Below, in pieces: positions 38,762-52,332 of a DNA stretch of 64,000 bases. The notes beneath the pieces were generated by a model. That model was not told where the DNA came from. It saw only the letters and a list, made by a program, of their open reading frames with translations, and made no database searches. The DNA is from Diphasiastrum complanatum (lineage: Eukaryota; Streptophyta; Lycopodiopsida; Lycopodiales; Lycopodiaceae). The stretch's first letter is position 1, and every line of letters starts with the position of its first letter. The stretch is taken from assembly GCA_029204225.1 (NCBI GenBank), contig CM055111.1:25105874-25169873 (forward strand), given 5' to 3'. The position numbers were made by a program, and so were the translations under genes.

Positions 38762-39999
38762 TAATGACAATGAAAATGCACTCATAAAATGCAAAATTCT
38801 AGCCAAAACAACTCTGGTGACAAATTGACAGAATTGAATCACAAATGATTCGTGAAACTTTTCGCGACACTCAAATTGTTTCTATTCGAGTTGGATCAAT
38901 CAGGTTTTATAACGCAACCAAACAAAACAAAACGAATTCTAGAAGAAAACGAAACGAAACAAAGTGAAGCGAAACTTGCACTAACATTGATTCATGCTAG
39001 AAGCACAGATCGTGAAACTACACAAAATGAAATGAAACGAAATAATTCGCGACAAGATCAATCAAGCAATCAAGCTCTGTAATGAGATGAGATGAGATGA
39101 AACAGAACGAAACAAAACAAAACCTAGGTGAGCCTCTGAGATTGATTTATCCTTATTGCCAGGCGATCATGAAACGAAACACGAAGCGAAAGGATTCGCG
39201 AACATGATCAGTTCATCAGGAATTCAGATGTGATCGCTGGTCACTGCCGGCTGTATCACTCCTACAATCCTTCAGAGAGTAGTCAGAACAACCAATCTAC
39301 ATTAACAGATGAAATCAAACCAAAGATGTAGAATTAGAATGAACAAACGAATCAGACACATGAATAGTAGCAGACTAATTTACATACAAGATCATGCAAT
39401 CATCTAGAATAATAATGTGCACAACAGCTACAAAATTATCTATTGATTTTTCTTATTCTTTCAAGCACTGCACACAGATCCATGCAATGCGTTGGTGAGA
39501 GAGAAATATATTCTCTCACAAATTCGAGTCTTGCTTACTAGTGGACCTTGGATCTACAGATCCTATTACAAAAATAGCCTCGCACGCAGGCGGATTCGTG
39601 TTCTGTATATTTCATCTTCTGACAATTGCCTTGCTTACTAGCATTAGACTTTAGACATCAGACTTACTGTAATGTGCATCAATCAGAAAGTATATAGTTT
39701 GCGAACAATTTTGTGTCACATTCTTGTAACTTACATATTAGAAGGATTAAACATCTATAACTAAATTGCAAATTACAAGAGTGGCAGATTAGCCACGATC
39801 TAAAACTTTTTGATGATGTCATGATATCAGATCAAATATCTGCACCCAATGGCAATTGGCTGATATTCTTGTTGGCTGTTCGTGGAGCACGACTGATTTT
39901 GTGTCTTGTCGTGTCGTGTCGTGTCGTGTCGCCTTTTTGTCAAAGGTTCAAAATTGAAAGATAGCAAAGTTTTGGCATTAGAAACAAAATGTTTCTTCA
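38762..39999 (-). repeat. 5' LTR of the complete copia element
   Basis: 1238 bp, homologous along its whole length to 33283-34534. It includes a short (GTGTC)n run near 39907-39930 and degenerate CGAAA pentamers 38930-39200. The PBS-side terminus reads TCATTA instead of TCATCA. Confidence 0.85.
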
Positions 40000-40240
40000 C
40001 ACTCCTGGGTCAATGAGAGTTTTCCAGGATCTCAGAGATATGACTAGTGGGAGATCCATCTCCATCTTAGTGCTCACACAAACTCAAGGGCGAGTAGTGT
40101 ACTATTGATACGTAGTGAATAGATGGCATGTGCTACCCAAAGATGATGTAACATAATCTATGACTCATCTTTCACCATGAGTATCTTTTGACTGTATTGG
40201 TCAAGTGGAAGATTGTTGGGATTTGTGCCCAATACATTGC
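40000..40240 (+). other. 3' end of another copia: polypurine tract and truncated LTR start
   Basis: Unrecognised sequence to 40201, then aagtggaagat (polypurine tract, 40202-40212) and TGTTGGGATTTGTGCCC at 40213, a typical copia 3' LTR start. It is cut after about 30 bp, where RNase H sequence of a different element begins. This cut coincides with the proposed inversion breakpoint. Confidence 0.5.
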
Positions 40241-40249
40241 TAAAGTGCA

Positions 40250-40521
40250 TCAAGGAAGATGATCTACCAATGATCAAGTGTGATAACATCTCGGCCCAAG
40301 CTCTTGCCAATAATCCCATCTTTCATGCAAGAAGCAAGCACATAGAAGTGGCACACCATCTTGTGAGAGAAAAGCTTATTGGAGGAGAAATCTATTTGGA
40401 GCATGTCAACTCGTCCTCTTGTATTGCCGATCTACTCACCAAGCCTTTGAGCAAAAGTGCTTTCATCAAGCATAGATCTAATCTTGGAGTTATATCAAGA
40501 TCAATGCTTAAATCTTCATAG
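40250..40521 (+). pseudogene. Copia RNase H C-terminal end (3' half of a split element)
   Basis: Reads PMIKCDNISAQALANNPIFH, ARSKHIEVAHHLVREKLIGG and LLTKPLSKSAFIKHRSNLGV to a stop at 40521, uninterrupted. It starts exactly where the minus-strand RNase H at 53956 stops (residue about 1220 of the 1317-aa relative), with only a few residues missing between. A 3' LTR follows at 40540. I infer it was joined to 53956-57635 before an inversion. Confidence 0.85.
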
Positions 40522-40539
40522 ATAATTTTTTAGGAGCAG

Positions 40540-41273
40540 TGTGAAGAATTGAAAAAGATTATCTATGTTAGATATAGGGGTCTTATGTTTTTTATATCAA
40601 GCATCTAAGTGTAGGATGTTGATAGGAACAAATTTGGCATAGATGGCAAATTATGCATTTCCACTTGTAATGCCACTATTGAGCCAAAATAGAGTAAGAG
40701 GCTAAGATCGTGCCAATTAGAGTGTAGACAAGTGTAATGCTTTTGTTTGATGAATTCTAAGAGGTCCAATAGGATTTAGAGGTGGAACCATGTGAGGTCC
40801 AATAGGAATTTGAGGTTTGCTTGAAAATAGTCCAATAGAATTCAGAGGTGCATGGATCAATGGTCCAATAGGATTAAGAGGTGACAAAGTGTGGTCCAAT
40901 CATAGTTAAGCATAGTGGTAGCTCGTGGATCTACTAGTATCATTGTACTCCTCATTTTGGATCTAATTGATTTGGAGATTGTGTGGATTTTGAGTGTTAT
41001 TGAATTTCTAGCTTTCTCTCTCTACCCGAGAGGTCATGATGATTTTCTCTCTCTACCCGAGGAGAGCAGCTTGTTTTTACTTAGAATAATTTTTGAATAC
41101 TTCCCACATGTGTGAGTGAGAGTTGGAAGTGATTGAATGCATGTAGTAGTGTGTTTTGCCATAGAATCAAAGATAGATCTTGAATCTCAATCTAGTCTTG
41201 ATCTTGGTGCATCTACACACCTTAGGAGATCACAAGTACATGTTGTGGACAATCCACACGTGTGAAATCTACA
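40540..41273 (+). repeat. 3' LTR of the split copia element
   Basis: 734 bp, TGTGAAGAA...AAATCTACA. By eye it differs from the inverted copy at 58392-59126 by about 12 substitutions and one 1-bp indel (about 98%). Palindromes CACATGTGTG at 41105 and CACACGTGTG at 41255. Followed by CCCAC (41274-41278), the same 5 bp that flanks the other LTR. Confidence 0.9.
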
Positions 41274-41536
41274 CCCACCTCCATAGCCATCTCTATGAAG
41301 GGGAGCTCCCTACACAAAATTGCCATTAGGGTCAATCACATCCAAAATCTTTGTGCGCCCATCATTGTTGTGCTCAATGGTGACCTCCACAGGCTTGCCA
41401 TCATGCAAGGATCAGAAGCCATCAGAATGGATGGGGCTTTGACACACGTCGAGTCCTCAGAGCCATCATGAGGACTAATGAAGCTGAATTCTTTGGTGAT
41501 GTTAAATGACTTTTCCTTCCCACCCTTTTTCTTCAT
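41274..41536 (-). pseudogene. Cold-shock-domain protein pseudogene (GRP2/CSP-like), N-terminal part
   Basis: ATG at 41536. Residues KSFNITKEFSFISPHDGSED correspond to the cold-shock RNA-binding motif (usual KGFGFI reads KEFSFI). After a frameshift near 41405 it reads DGKPVEVTIEHNNDGRTKIL and DPNGNFV, then a stop where Gln is expected (NFVQGAP), then GAPLHRDGYGGG. This is the plant cold-shock-domain protein pattern, a single-stranded nucleic-acid chaperone with a Gly-rich tail. The sequence ends exactly at an LTR; its tail is found at 59127-59190 on the other strand. It is the only host-type gene I recognise here, and it is not functional. Confidence 0.85.
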
Positions 41537-41539
41537 CCT

Positions 41540-42473
41540 TAGCAGTGATGCTCACGATCCACAATATCAATCTGCCAACGAAAGGCCCCTTCGTAGCTAC
41601 ATAAACAACAGAAGAAGAAAAGGTTGTGATCCTCGATGGAGGTACAAACCCTTTGCCTTTGATTTGGCCCCTCAATTGATTATGCCAAGAGTTCTTGCAA
41701 TAATTTGCAACACACCCAAAAATCAGGTCATAGGAACCTCCAATGTTGCCACCTATTACACAACACGTTCTTGATGATGAAACTCACTCCACCAAAATTC
41801 CGACTGCATCCAAAGATAGTGTGTGTACAAGTAGATTTCCCTAATGATCCTTTCTTGGTACTTCAAATCATTATTCCACAATGGCTACCATCTCAAGCCA
41901 TTCCAAAACACAGAGACAAGCACCAAGCCTCACCTCACCTAGTGTCTCTCTCTAGAAGTATGAGCCTCAAGTATCCCACTATTTCCCCTTGAGTTCTAAC
42001 TAGTGAGTACCCTATCTAGGCTTTCTCAGTGCAGCCCTTGCTACACAACTCCACTTGTTCCAACTCCCAATGCCCTCCTTAACATTCAAGATGCAGCCTC
42101 CATGCTGCCATACTAAATGCCTTCCTTGACATTCAACATTCAGCCTCCATGCTGCCATAGTAAATGCCCCTTGGCATTCAAGATGCAGCCTCCATGCTGC
42201 CAAAGTCAAGCACCCAATGTTGTCTCTCTCGCAGAACCTTCTTGTTTTCGCTCTTCAAGATGCAGCCCTTGCTACACACCTCTGCTGGCACTATAGATTG
42301 AATTCCTTCAAGAATAATATTACAACACTTTAGCATGTATTGACGAACAAGACCCCATACTTGTTCCAACATCCCAACCTTCTTCCAATGACTCGGAACA
42401 TCCGAAAAATTTTGCCGCTCCACGGAACTTGAATCCCCCAATCAGTCTTCCTTGGTGTGTGGGCCCATAGCCA
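41540..42473. other. Unassigned sequence with a 47-bp tandem repeat
   Basis: Several short frames on both strands but nothing recognisable. At 42071-42207 three copies of a 47-bp unit (tgccctccttaacattcaag..., 47, 47 and about 43 bp) are arranged head to tail. Confidence 0.4.
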
Positions 42474-42660
42474 TTGATGGAATCTGAGCGCTCAGAAACT
42501 GATATAGCTTGCTGAAGTAGTGCGATCTGTAGGCATTCATTAAACATATACCAAAATAGATGGAACACAGAAGCTCTCACTCTCTCAGTTCAAGAAACAT
42601 AGGAAACATAGGAGACAATGTTCCCAAAATAAAAATTACCAATTATGATATTCTAGCGTG
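42474..42660 (+). repeat. Dispersed 190-bp repeat, copy 1
   Basis: Begins ttgatggaatc and is closely matched by 52935-53133 in the same orientation. It is cut by copia RNase H sequence on its right. Identity of the parent element unknown. Confidence 0.7.
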
Positions 42661-43234
42661 ATGTACTCGAATTTTTTGGAAGATAAGGAGATGGTATCTT
42701 GCTTTTTGGAAAGCCATGATACTACTCCATCACATAGAAAAGTGGAAAAGGCACTTGCTGATCTCCTATCCATCTTGTCACCTGCAAAATCCGAGTCACT
42801 ATAGGCTCTTAAGCCAAGATTAGTCCCTCTATACAAAATGCCAAAATTCTTAGTGGATGAAATGTATCTAAGAACTCTTTTGGCCATCTTCCAATGTGAA
42901 ACTAGAGGAATTTGCAAGAATTGGATTAACTTTCCAAAACTATAACTAAGATTAGGTCTAGTTATACCTAAATAAATCAAGGAGCTTATAAACCTTCTAT
43001 ATAAAGTGATGTCCTTAAAGGATGCTTCATCACCATCAATAGATGCTTTAACATGTTGCTCCATTGGTGTCTCAATGCCTTTACAAATCTTCATTCCAAA
43101 TCTATCTAGGATGAATGTAGCATACTTAGATTGACAAATGAAGCTAAAATCGCATCCTCTTGTAATTTCTATTCCCAGAATGAAGCTTAATAGCCCGAGA
43201 TCAACCATCTTAAACTCTTTTGCCAAAGCAATTT
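42661..43234 (-). pseudogene. Copia RT C-terminus and RNase H fragment
   Basis: Uninterrupted frame: AKEFKMVDLGLLSFILGIEI, TPMEQHVKASIDGDEASFKD, SYSFGKLIQFLQIP, then RNase H AYSDSDFAGDKMDRRSAS and SLSSKKFEYITLEY (the expected Glu of STEAEY reads Lys). No YVDD or C-terminal tail remains. Cut at 43235 by a + strand LTR. Confidence 0.8.
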
Positions 43235-43886
43235 TGTTGGATTTATCTCCTCTACTCTCCTAACTGCGTATTTAGTGTGTGTGTGGAAAATATAGCAAGT
43301 ATCAGAAGCTTATCAAAGTTAGACATATTAGATGCTTTCATGCATCGATTCTTTGTATTGTTAATAATTGGCTTATCACCTTTTACAAATTGGATTAGCT
43401 TTGTGAAGCACGCGATTTTGTCCGCTATTGTCTTGTGCTCACCTGCATTATTGGCCTGTATATTTTGCTATACTTAATCTGATTATAGCTCTGTTTGTTC
43501 TGCGTTCAGATTTGTGTCAATTTTGCAATGTTTTTTCTACATTATGTTTGACTTCTTATTGCCTAATCTGGTAGTATGCTCTTCACAAATTATTATTAGT
43601 CTAGCTGTTCGCGACTAATATTTAGTCTTGTCTTTTGTGACTAATTCACGATTGACAATCAATCTAGCTGTTTGCGATAAATTATCATGATGTCTTCATG
43701 CTTAATGTTTGGCTACGTAATCAGATCGAAAATGATTTCTATCACTAATGTTTTGTTCGAGTCTGATAGGCATAGTCATGCTTAAGGACAGAGTGAGATA
43801 GCTCATTCTGTTGTGCATGAACACTTTCCATTCGTGTTCATTTCTTTTTGAGCTACTTTCGTTTCTCACACCCCTCTTTCCCAACA
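43235..43886 (+). repeat. 5' LTR of a + strand copia element
   Basis: 652 bp, TGTTGG...CCAACA with a perfect 6-bp terminal inverted repeat, directly followed by a PBS. Left flank aattt. No 3' LTR found. Confidence 0.82.
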
Positions 43887-43898
43887 TGGTATCAGAGC
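43887..43898 (+). promoter_or_regulatory. tRNA-Met primer-binding site
   Basis: Perfect TGGTATCAGAGC immediately after the LTR. Confidence 0.9.
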
Positions 43899-44042
43899 TA
43901 TTTTCTATAGCCTAATAAGCTTCCACAATAACAAGACTCTACTAGCCGATAGAGTAATTGTCTTCTTGTTCTGTAATTTAGCACCAGATTTTCATACTTA
44001 AGTCACTGATAGTTATTCCTATCACCTAGACTAATCTTCCAC

Positions 44043-44940
44043 ATGGATTCCCAAGGGAAAGTCAGTCCTATCATGGACAAGCTTGATGGAGCTAATTACC
44101 GTCTATGGAAATTTAAGATGAAAACAGTGCTAATGGCTAAAGAATTGTATGATGTTGTTACAGGTGCACAAGGGAAACCCGAAGCAGATGATGCAGCAAT
44201 CGTCAAATGGAAGCTAAAGGATGGCAAAGCTTTCACGCTGATCATCCTCAACATTTTGGATACTCATATCGGCTATGTATCCGAGGCCCAGACATCCAAA
44301 GAAGTTTTGGACATCTTGGGCACACTATATGAAGTGCAAGATATAGCTTCCAAGCTACATTTCAGGAAGAAATTTTACTTTTCAAGATGACGAATGGTGA
44401 TTCCTTGCAGAATCACATCAACCAATTCAAGAACCTGCTGAAGCAAATGGGCGATGTTGGATCTGTCATAGATGATCAAGACGCAGTGATGCAACTGCTT
44501 ACAAGCTTTCTAAGCTCATACAACAGCTAGATGATGATCATCACAACACATCCAGAACTAACTCTTTCGAGAGTCATTACAATGTTGTTGCAAGAAGACA
44601 CGCGGAGGAATGAAGCCTCAAGTTCCTCAACCGCATTCTCACGCCTTGTACACCAGCAAGAGCATGACTAAGCAGAAGAAGAAGAAAGGCCCGAAGCAAT
44701 CAAAGCAAGACTAGAAACCATCATAGCACAAAGAACAGTCGAATTCACAAACAAAGAAGAAGCTGTTCTGTAGATATTACGAGCGAAACAACCACGAAAT
44801 TCAAGACTGCCGGATATTACAAGCTAAGAACAACAACAAGGGATAGTCGAATCAAGTGGTAGAGACAGCTACAGAAGTTCCATAGCCCATTCAACAAGCA
44901 TATCACGATGCCTTCATGACCAGCCATCAAGGAGCATCCA
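44043..44940 (+). pseudogene. Copia gag
   Basis: The ATG at 44043 opens MDSQGKVSPIMDKLDGANYR, 156 bp after the PBS. Open to 44390, then a frameshift to TNGDSLQNHINQFKNLLKQM and VIDDQDAVMQLLTSF with stops near 44530 and 44670. The zinc knuckle near 44775 reads CRYYERNNHEIQDC, with the second Cys changed to Tyr. Confidence 0.8.
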
Positions 44941-46078
44941 ATAACAGTGCTTGGTTTCTGAATTCCGGTCCACTCAGCATATGACTAGTCTCATTGGTTC
45001 TTTCGAGTCCTATACACCACCCTACGATACCAACAAATATGTTCACCTTGGCGATAATAGCACACAAGCTATTAAAGGTGAAGGTACTGTAAGATTAAGC
45101 TTTGCAAATGATCAATCTAAGCTACTTTCTAAAGTCCTATATGTACCAAATTTATCTACAAATCTGCTCTCTGTAAGCAGAATCACAGATCTAGGACATA
45201 GAGTAGAATTCGAATGTGATCAATGCAAAGTAGTTGATAGGACATGCAAGATCCTAGCACTCGAAAATAGGCATGGATACTTGTATAGATTAAGTCATTG
45301 CTTTTCTGCGCGCTCAGAATTTCTATTCAAGCAAATAAAAGTTTACTTTGGCATTATAGATTTGGTCACTTGAATCATGTTGTTGTACAACAAATGTCTA
45401 GACAATCTATTGTTCTTGATCTAGACTATCATCGTGATAAAGTCGAGTTACTTGTCTGTCATGACTGTCTAGTTGGTAAGCAGACTAGGAAACCATTTAA
45501 ATCAAGCCATCAACATACTGCTAGAGGATTGTTAGACATTGTACATTCAAATATTTGTGGCCCGATGAAAAATCCTTCGCTGAAGGATGCAAAGTATTTT
45601 ATAACTTTTATTGATGAATTCTCCAGAAGGACTATGGTGTACTTTATCAAGAAGAAATCAGAAGCTTTCAATTGCTTTAGAATCTTCAAGGAGCGTGCAG
45701 AAAAAGAGACTAGAAGGATGATCAAGCCCCTCAGGTCAGACAATGGTGGAGAATATATCTCTACCGAGTTTAAGGAGTACTCCTTACAGTCCTCAGTCTA
45801 ATGGCTTAGCCGAGAGGAAGAATCGTACCCTAGTTGAATCAGCCAAATGTATGCTAGCGAATGCATCATTGCCCAAGAGCTTCTAGGCCAAAGCACTCTC
45901 CACTACAGCTTACATCTAGAACAGATGTTCGACCAAGGACCTCTCAGGCAAGACACCCCATGAGGTGTGGACAGGCTCTATGCCTTTTGTGAAAAATCTA
46001 AGAGTGTTCGGATGCATTGCCTATGTGTAGATCTCAAAAGACACAAGGAAGAAATTGGACTTCCAAGGTCTCAAGACC
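44941..46078 (+). pseudogene. Copia protease and integrase (truncated)
   Basis: Protease start is damaged (WFLNSGP near 44955). The region FLSTNLLSVSRITDLGHRVE-like sequence and pre-integrase LLWHYRFGHLNHV follow. Integrase keeps VHSNICGPM (Asn for the first Asp), RSDNGGEYIST and, after a frameshift near 45790, QSNGLAERKNRTLVES. Stops near 45885 and 45917. It ends at 46078, where minus-strand copia protease sequence begins; RT, RNase H and 3' LTR are missing. Confidence 0.78.
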
Positions 46079-46081
46079 AAG

Positions 46082-46217
46082 GCCATTATCCATTAATTAG
46101 CTAACACTAAGCAGATTCTTGGTTAACTTAGGAACATAAAGAACATTCTCAAGATTCATCCTTTTGGATGATCCAACATACAATGGAATGGTTCCTATTC
46201 CACTTATCTTACATTCT
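46082..46217 (-). pseudogene. Copia protease-region fragment
   Basis: Minus strand reads CKISGIGTIPLYVGSSKRMN and LENVLYVPKLTKNLLSVS, the conserved segment after the protease in this copia group. Interrupted at 46218 by LTR-like sequence. Confidence 0.75.
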
Positions 46218-46675
46218 TGTTGTGGGTATTTCATGTACAATAATAAATTAGTGGGTTCCACCACTAAAACTATTGTTGGCCAAGCCTTACCAAGTGGGCC
46301 CTGCCACATTACAGTAGAGCAATAAGTGCGAGGCATTGGCTTCCAACATGTATAAGCCCAGCCACCAATGAGCACAAGTAATTAAATAGTTTAAGTTGTT
46401 TTCTAGTGACTTGGGCCTTAGGTGCAAATAAATTAAAATAAGTTAAAGGCCCAAAATCTAAGTTACAGGGTTGAGTCAAAGTCAGATGGTGGTAGGTGGG
46501 GTGTGTTTCTTTGTGCACCACTAGATCTTTTGTGTTTCTTTGGAAGGGCTAGGATTGCAATCCTTGCCATTTCAAGTAGCCAATAGGATGAATGGGACAA
46601 GGGCCTCCCCAAGAATAAAAGGGCACCATTTTACTCATTTAACATTCTCAATCTAAGGAGGAAACTCTATTGTTT

Positions 46676-46681
<6 letters not shown>

Positions 46682-46769
<88 letters not shown>
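46682..46769 (+). repeat. (CT)n microsatellite
   Basis: 88 bp, uninterrupted. Confidence 0.98.
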
Positions 46770-46773
<4 letters not shown>

Positions 46774-46964
46774 ATTCTTCCTCATCTAGATTTGTCGTGT
46801 CTTAAGAACAGAATACTACAAATAAACAGTCTCTTTAATAAACAAGGTTTTTTTACTTGCCCAAGCTTCAAAACTCTTAATAAGTTGGGTGCACCAAAAA
46901 CCCTAACCCTAGCTTGTCTATGTAAGGGCATGTGATACCATTTTGTAATCACTTTTCATTGTAA

Positions 46965-47082
<118 letters not shown>

Positions 47083-47276
47083 CCTCCTCCTACCTTTCTT
47101 ACTTTGTGAAGCTCTCCTTTTTTTTATTGTGTATGATTGATTGTGGATGAATGAATGCTCATTTGTTATTGTTTAATCATGCTATCACATTTTAGATTGA
47201 TCATTAGCACTTGCTTTCATCCAACTAATCCACAAAATCATACATTAGCAAAATAGGTGTTAGAAATCCCTTTGGA

Positions 47277-48880
47277 GTGGTCATTAGGATCCATTGGGTA
47301 GGATTTTCCTTTCATTGTTCACCTCCCTTGAGAAGATCAACCTTACTGAGAGGAGAAGATCTAGAGCCAAAGAAGCCTAGATTCCAAGAAACCATGATCC
47401 AAGAAGAGGATCAACCTAAAACCACAGATTGGTTCCTTCACTCTTTTGTCTCTAAGATTTTGAGTTGGGACCCTAACTTTCTTTCTTTCCCTGCAATAGT
47501 TCTCATTGCTAGTCACATTTTGGCTGCCTCCCCTGTCTTTTTCTCTTCCATCTTCTCAGTTTCTGTCTCTCTTCATTCCTCTTTGGCTCGGCTTATTAGA
47601 CGCTTCCTTTGGGCTAAAAACGGCCTTTTCTATCCTAGTCTGTTTGTTCGGCCCCTACCCAAGATGGTGGTCTGGGAATCCATGATCCACATATTAAGAA
47701 TACCTCTTTGATCCTCTGACAATTGTCCTCCTTGGTGCTTCCTTTCCAACATTGGCATTTCATCCTTCTCCAATTGTCTAATTCCATTGTGGTCTCTCTC
47801 CTCCTAGAGCATTCCCTTTCTTTTCGCTCTCTTCTTTCTTTTGGGGGCTCTTTTAAGTTTAAAGGCCCTTTTATTCTTCATAACTTGGCCTCTTCTTTCC
47901 TTGACTTCCGACATATTTTTTTCTTGGACAAGCCCCTTGTTGTTGCCATCCAATGAGCCCATTTGGACTTCCTCCCTCTTTCCCCCTACATCTCCATCCC
48001 TCTTTGCTCATCATCCTCGTCTTTCTCTTTCCCTTGCTCACAAAGGCCTCCTCTGTGTCGACCAAATTTGCTAGGTGCCATTCCAATACCTTCTTCATTC
48101 TCAGCCTCTTTCTTCTGCGGAGCACTCTCTCCTCCAATTGGCTTCTACTTCTACCCTTGGTCTTTCTTTCACCCCTCCTTCTGTAGGTTTTCGATGGGTG
48201 GGTACTTGTTCTTTCTTCTTCTTCTTTAGACTACCAAGCTACGTTTCTTCGATTTTCCCTTCTCTCTTCCCAGATTTTTTCAATACCGCTTGGTCTCGTT
48301 CTGATCCTCCTGTTTTTTGGCGTTCTCGTCTCAAAACCGCCTCTTCCCTTCTCATCGCTAAGTTTTGTTATTTCTTTCTGACCACCTTTGTCCACTTTGC
48401 CAGCTGGAGGAAGAAACTGTTCAACATCTATTTTACCATTGTCGTCAAGACTTGTGGTTGGAAGTCCGCCGCCTCCTTAGTTGCTGGTGCACTATGCCTC
48501 CATTTGTGGCTAACATTATTTTGCTGGGGGATCCGCTTGCTATGCATAGTTCCTCACTTCCTTTCTTGCATCTTTGCAGGCTTTCTGTTTTGTGGCTGAT
48601 ATGGTTGACACGTAACAGGTAGGTTTTTGATGGCTCTACTTTGCCACTGTTCGCTACTACATGTCTGCGGTTTGCTATGTATTTTTCCATTGTCATTTAG
48701 TAGTTATGGACTGCCTCCATGTATGGTGTGCTGAAGTCCTTTTTTATCTTAGAACTGCTTGCTTCCTTTCTGGAGGCGGTTTATTGTGATGGCCTTTGAT
48801 GCCATGTACAGCTTTTTTGTACTTGTACATTAGTGAAAATTTAATAGTATACTTAACCTTTGCAAAAAAAATAAAATATT
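47277..48880 (+). pseudogene. LINE (L1-type) 3' fragment: RT C-terminus and zf-RVT
   Basis: In shifting frames: SVSLHSSLARLIRRFLWA near 47590, GLGIHDPHIKNTSLIL near 47655, then the cysteine motif typical of plant LINE RT C-termini near 48385 (CPLCQLEEETVQHLFYHC). The 3' end (about 48800-48870) has a tail gcaaaaaaaataaaat. The 5' part is truncated; the left border is uncertain, and no target duplication was identified. Confidence 0.65.
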
Positions 48881-50670
48881 GAATTGTATACAAATATTAG
48901 CTCTGAATTAATTACACATTAATATGGGCTGCAGGTTAGACTACACAAATTTGTTTTCACCCTATTGCCAATTAATATGCGCTTCATTGTGTGAATCTTT
49001 CAAAATTAATCAAACACAATATTATAAAGACTTTAATCCATATTCAATTTACAAAACATAAGTTTTTAAAAAAATATTGACATCTACAATAAAATGAAAT
49101 CATTTCACATTTAAAGTAAAAACTAATATGAGCCAATGTTTGGGAAAACTCTTTGGCGTTATCAACTATTTATCCATATACACAAGTCATGTATCATTCT
49201 TTTGAAATTAATATAGAGAGAATCCAAAATTTGGGAAAGCCTTGTGAATCCTAAAGTTATTAAAAATTGTCTAAAACAACCTACTAAAACAAAATGTCTA
49301 AGGTACAAAAATGTGAAAAAATTTGGCTTGTCATCTAATTTCATGCACTAATTTAATGAAATCTTAGCATTCAACTTACAACTTAAACTATCATGATTAC
49401 TTCAATGACAAATATGTTACTATAACCAGGGCCAACAGATAATGTCACCTAGAATGCTATTGTCTTACTATGCAAATCATCACATACTTGTAGGATTTCT
49501 AAAAAGTGTAATAGTAACAATAGAAAGCCAGCAAGAAAGTGCTGATTTTTGCTGGAAGTTTTCCAACTCATAAAGGGTCTTCTCAGCAACAAGGGCCCAT
49601 GGATCCTGTAAATGATTCTACTTACCTTAGCTCCTCATGCATAGAAGCTTTTGCAGTTTCTTTAGATAAGTAGCATTTCTAGAATATATTAGCTATACTC
49701 AACAAGTCTAGAAAACCGGTAGAAGCAACTTGTATGACCATGATTTTTGATAATTTATGCAAGGGTTATCATGCAAAATATATTTCGCTTTGGAAAAGCT
49801 TCACATTATCCTTGTAAAAGAAGCTGGGAGAACTCTCATGCCTTACCATATTATGGGGCTTACTTCTCACTATCCATTGTATTTTTTTTAACTGCCTTTT
49901 TAAAGGTATATGCCCCATATACTATGATCTCATTTTTATGAGGCAAGTTTGGCTATTTCGATTCTCATGCGTGCAACATTCTAGAGGCTTAGTAGCATTC
50001 TTTCCATATGTAAAAAGTGATGATACCGACATTTTTGTACCCTTTGTAGGAATGTTGGGCTTCATCAGATTAGCAAAAAATTACCAAAGACAATCAAAAA
50101 GCTAGTTGAAATTAATGGTATTGGATGGTAACTTAACTTTGAATAACGACGCTTCATGCAGTGAATGTGCTATTATACAGTGTACACTAGAAAGATAAAA
50201 TGACACGAAAAAAATAAATTACCAATGCATGTCATAAAATTTCAGTGGATGAAAATTATAAAAATTTTGTTTGGTCTACTTCCAAATGGTTTCTCAATAG
50301 CAATCACAATTAGTTCCAACATCATGAAAATAATCCATGCTGCAAACAGTGTAATGTTCTCAAGTCAATTATATTATCGGATTTAGAGTCCAAAACAAAA
50401 TGCACCAATATGTGGCTTCACTTACTAAAAATGCATTTTAAATATGTATCCAAGGAGCATGCAAGGTTAATGGGAAATCGAACCCCAAGCAAAACCAAAA
50501 TGTGGCATATTTCACATGAACTACCTCTCAAGGTGACATCAATATAGTAACTCATGTTATTGCTGCACATGTTCATATCTACATCTTGCACCAAAATGAG
50601 TAGCTCTTGTTGGGGTTTAGGGTTTTTAACCACTTGTTAGCAAATTTACAAAGCACTTGCATTTTTCGGA
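48881..50670. other. AT-rich sequence without recognised features
   Basis: No convincing coding frame, terminal repeat, PBS or RNA gene is visible on either strand. It may be low-copy intergenic DNA. Confidence 0.5.

Positions 50671-52332
<1,662 letters not shown>

Larger units (their letters stand above)
33283..39999 (-). mobile_element. Complete copia retrotransposon with target-site duplication
   Basis: 6717 bp: 5' LTR 38762-39999, PBS 38748-38760, gag-pol on the minus strand, polypurine tract (minus GAGAGGGAGC at 34535-34544), 3' LTR 33283-34534. The flanks are the perfect direct repeat cactc (33278-33282 and 40000-40004). The LTRs are clearly homologous but diverged by substitutions and small indels, e.g. 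four GTGTC units near 39910 against two near 34455. The coding region is decayed, so it is a fossil copy. Confidence 0.85.

Noticed and set aside
41705..41992. 95-codon + strand frame
   Set aside because: No recognisable domains and no sign of conservation; too weak to call a gene.
47871..48137. 88-codon minus-strand frame, Arg/Lys-rich
   Set aside because: Antisense to the LINE fragment on the + strand.
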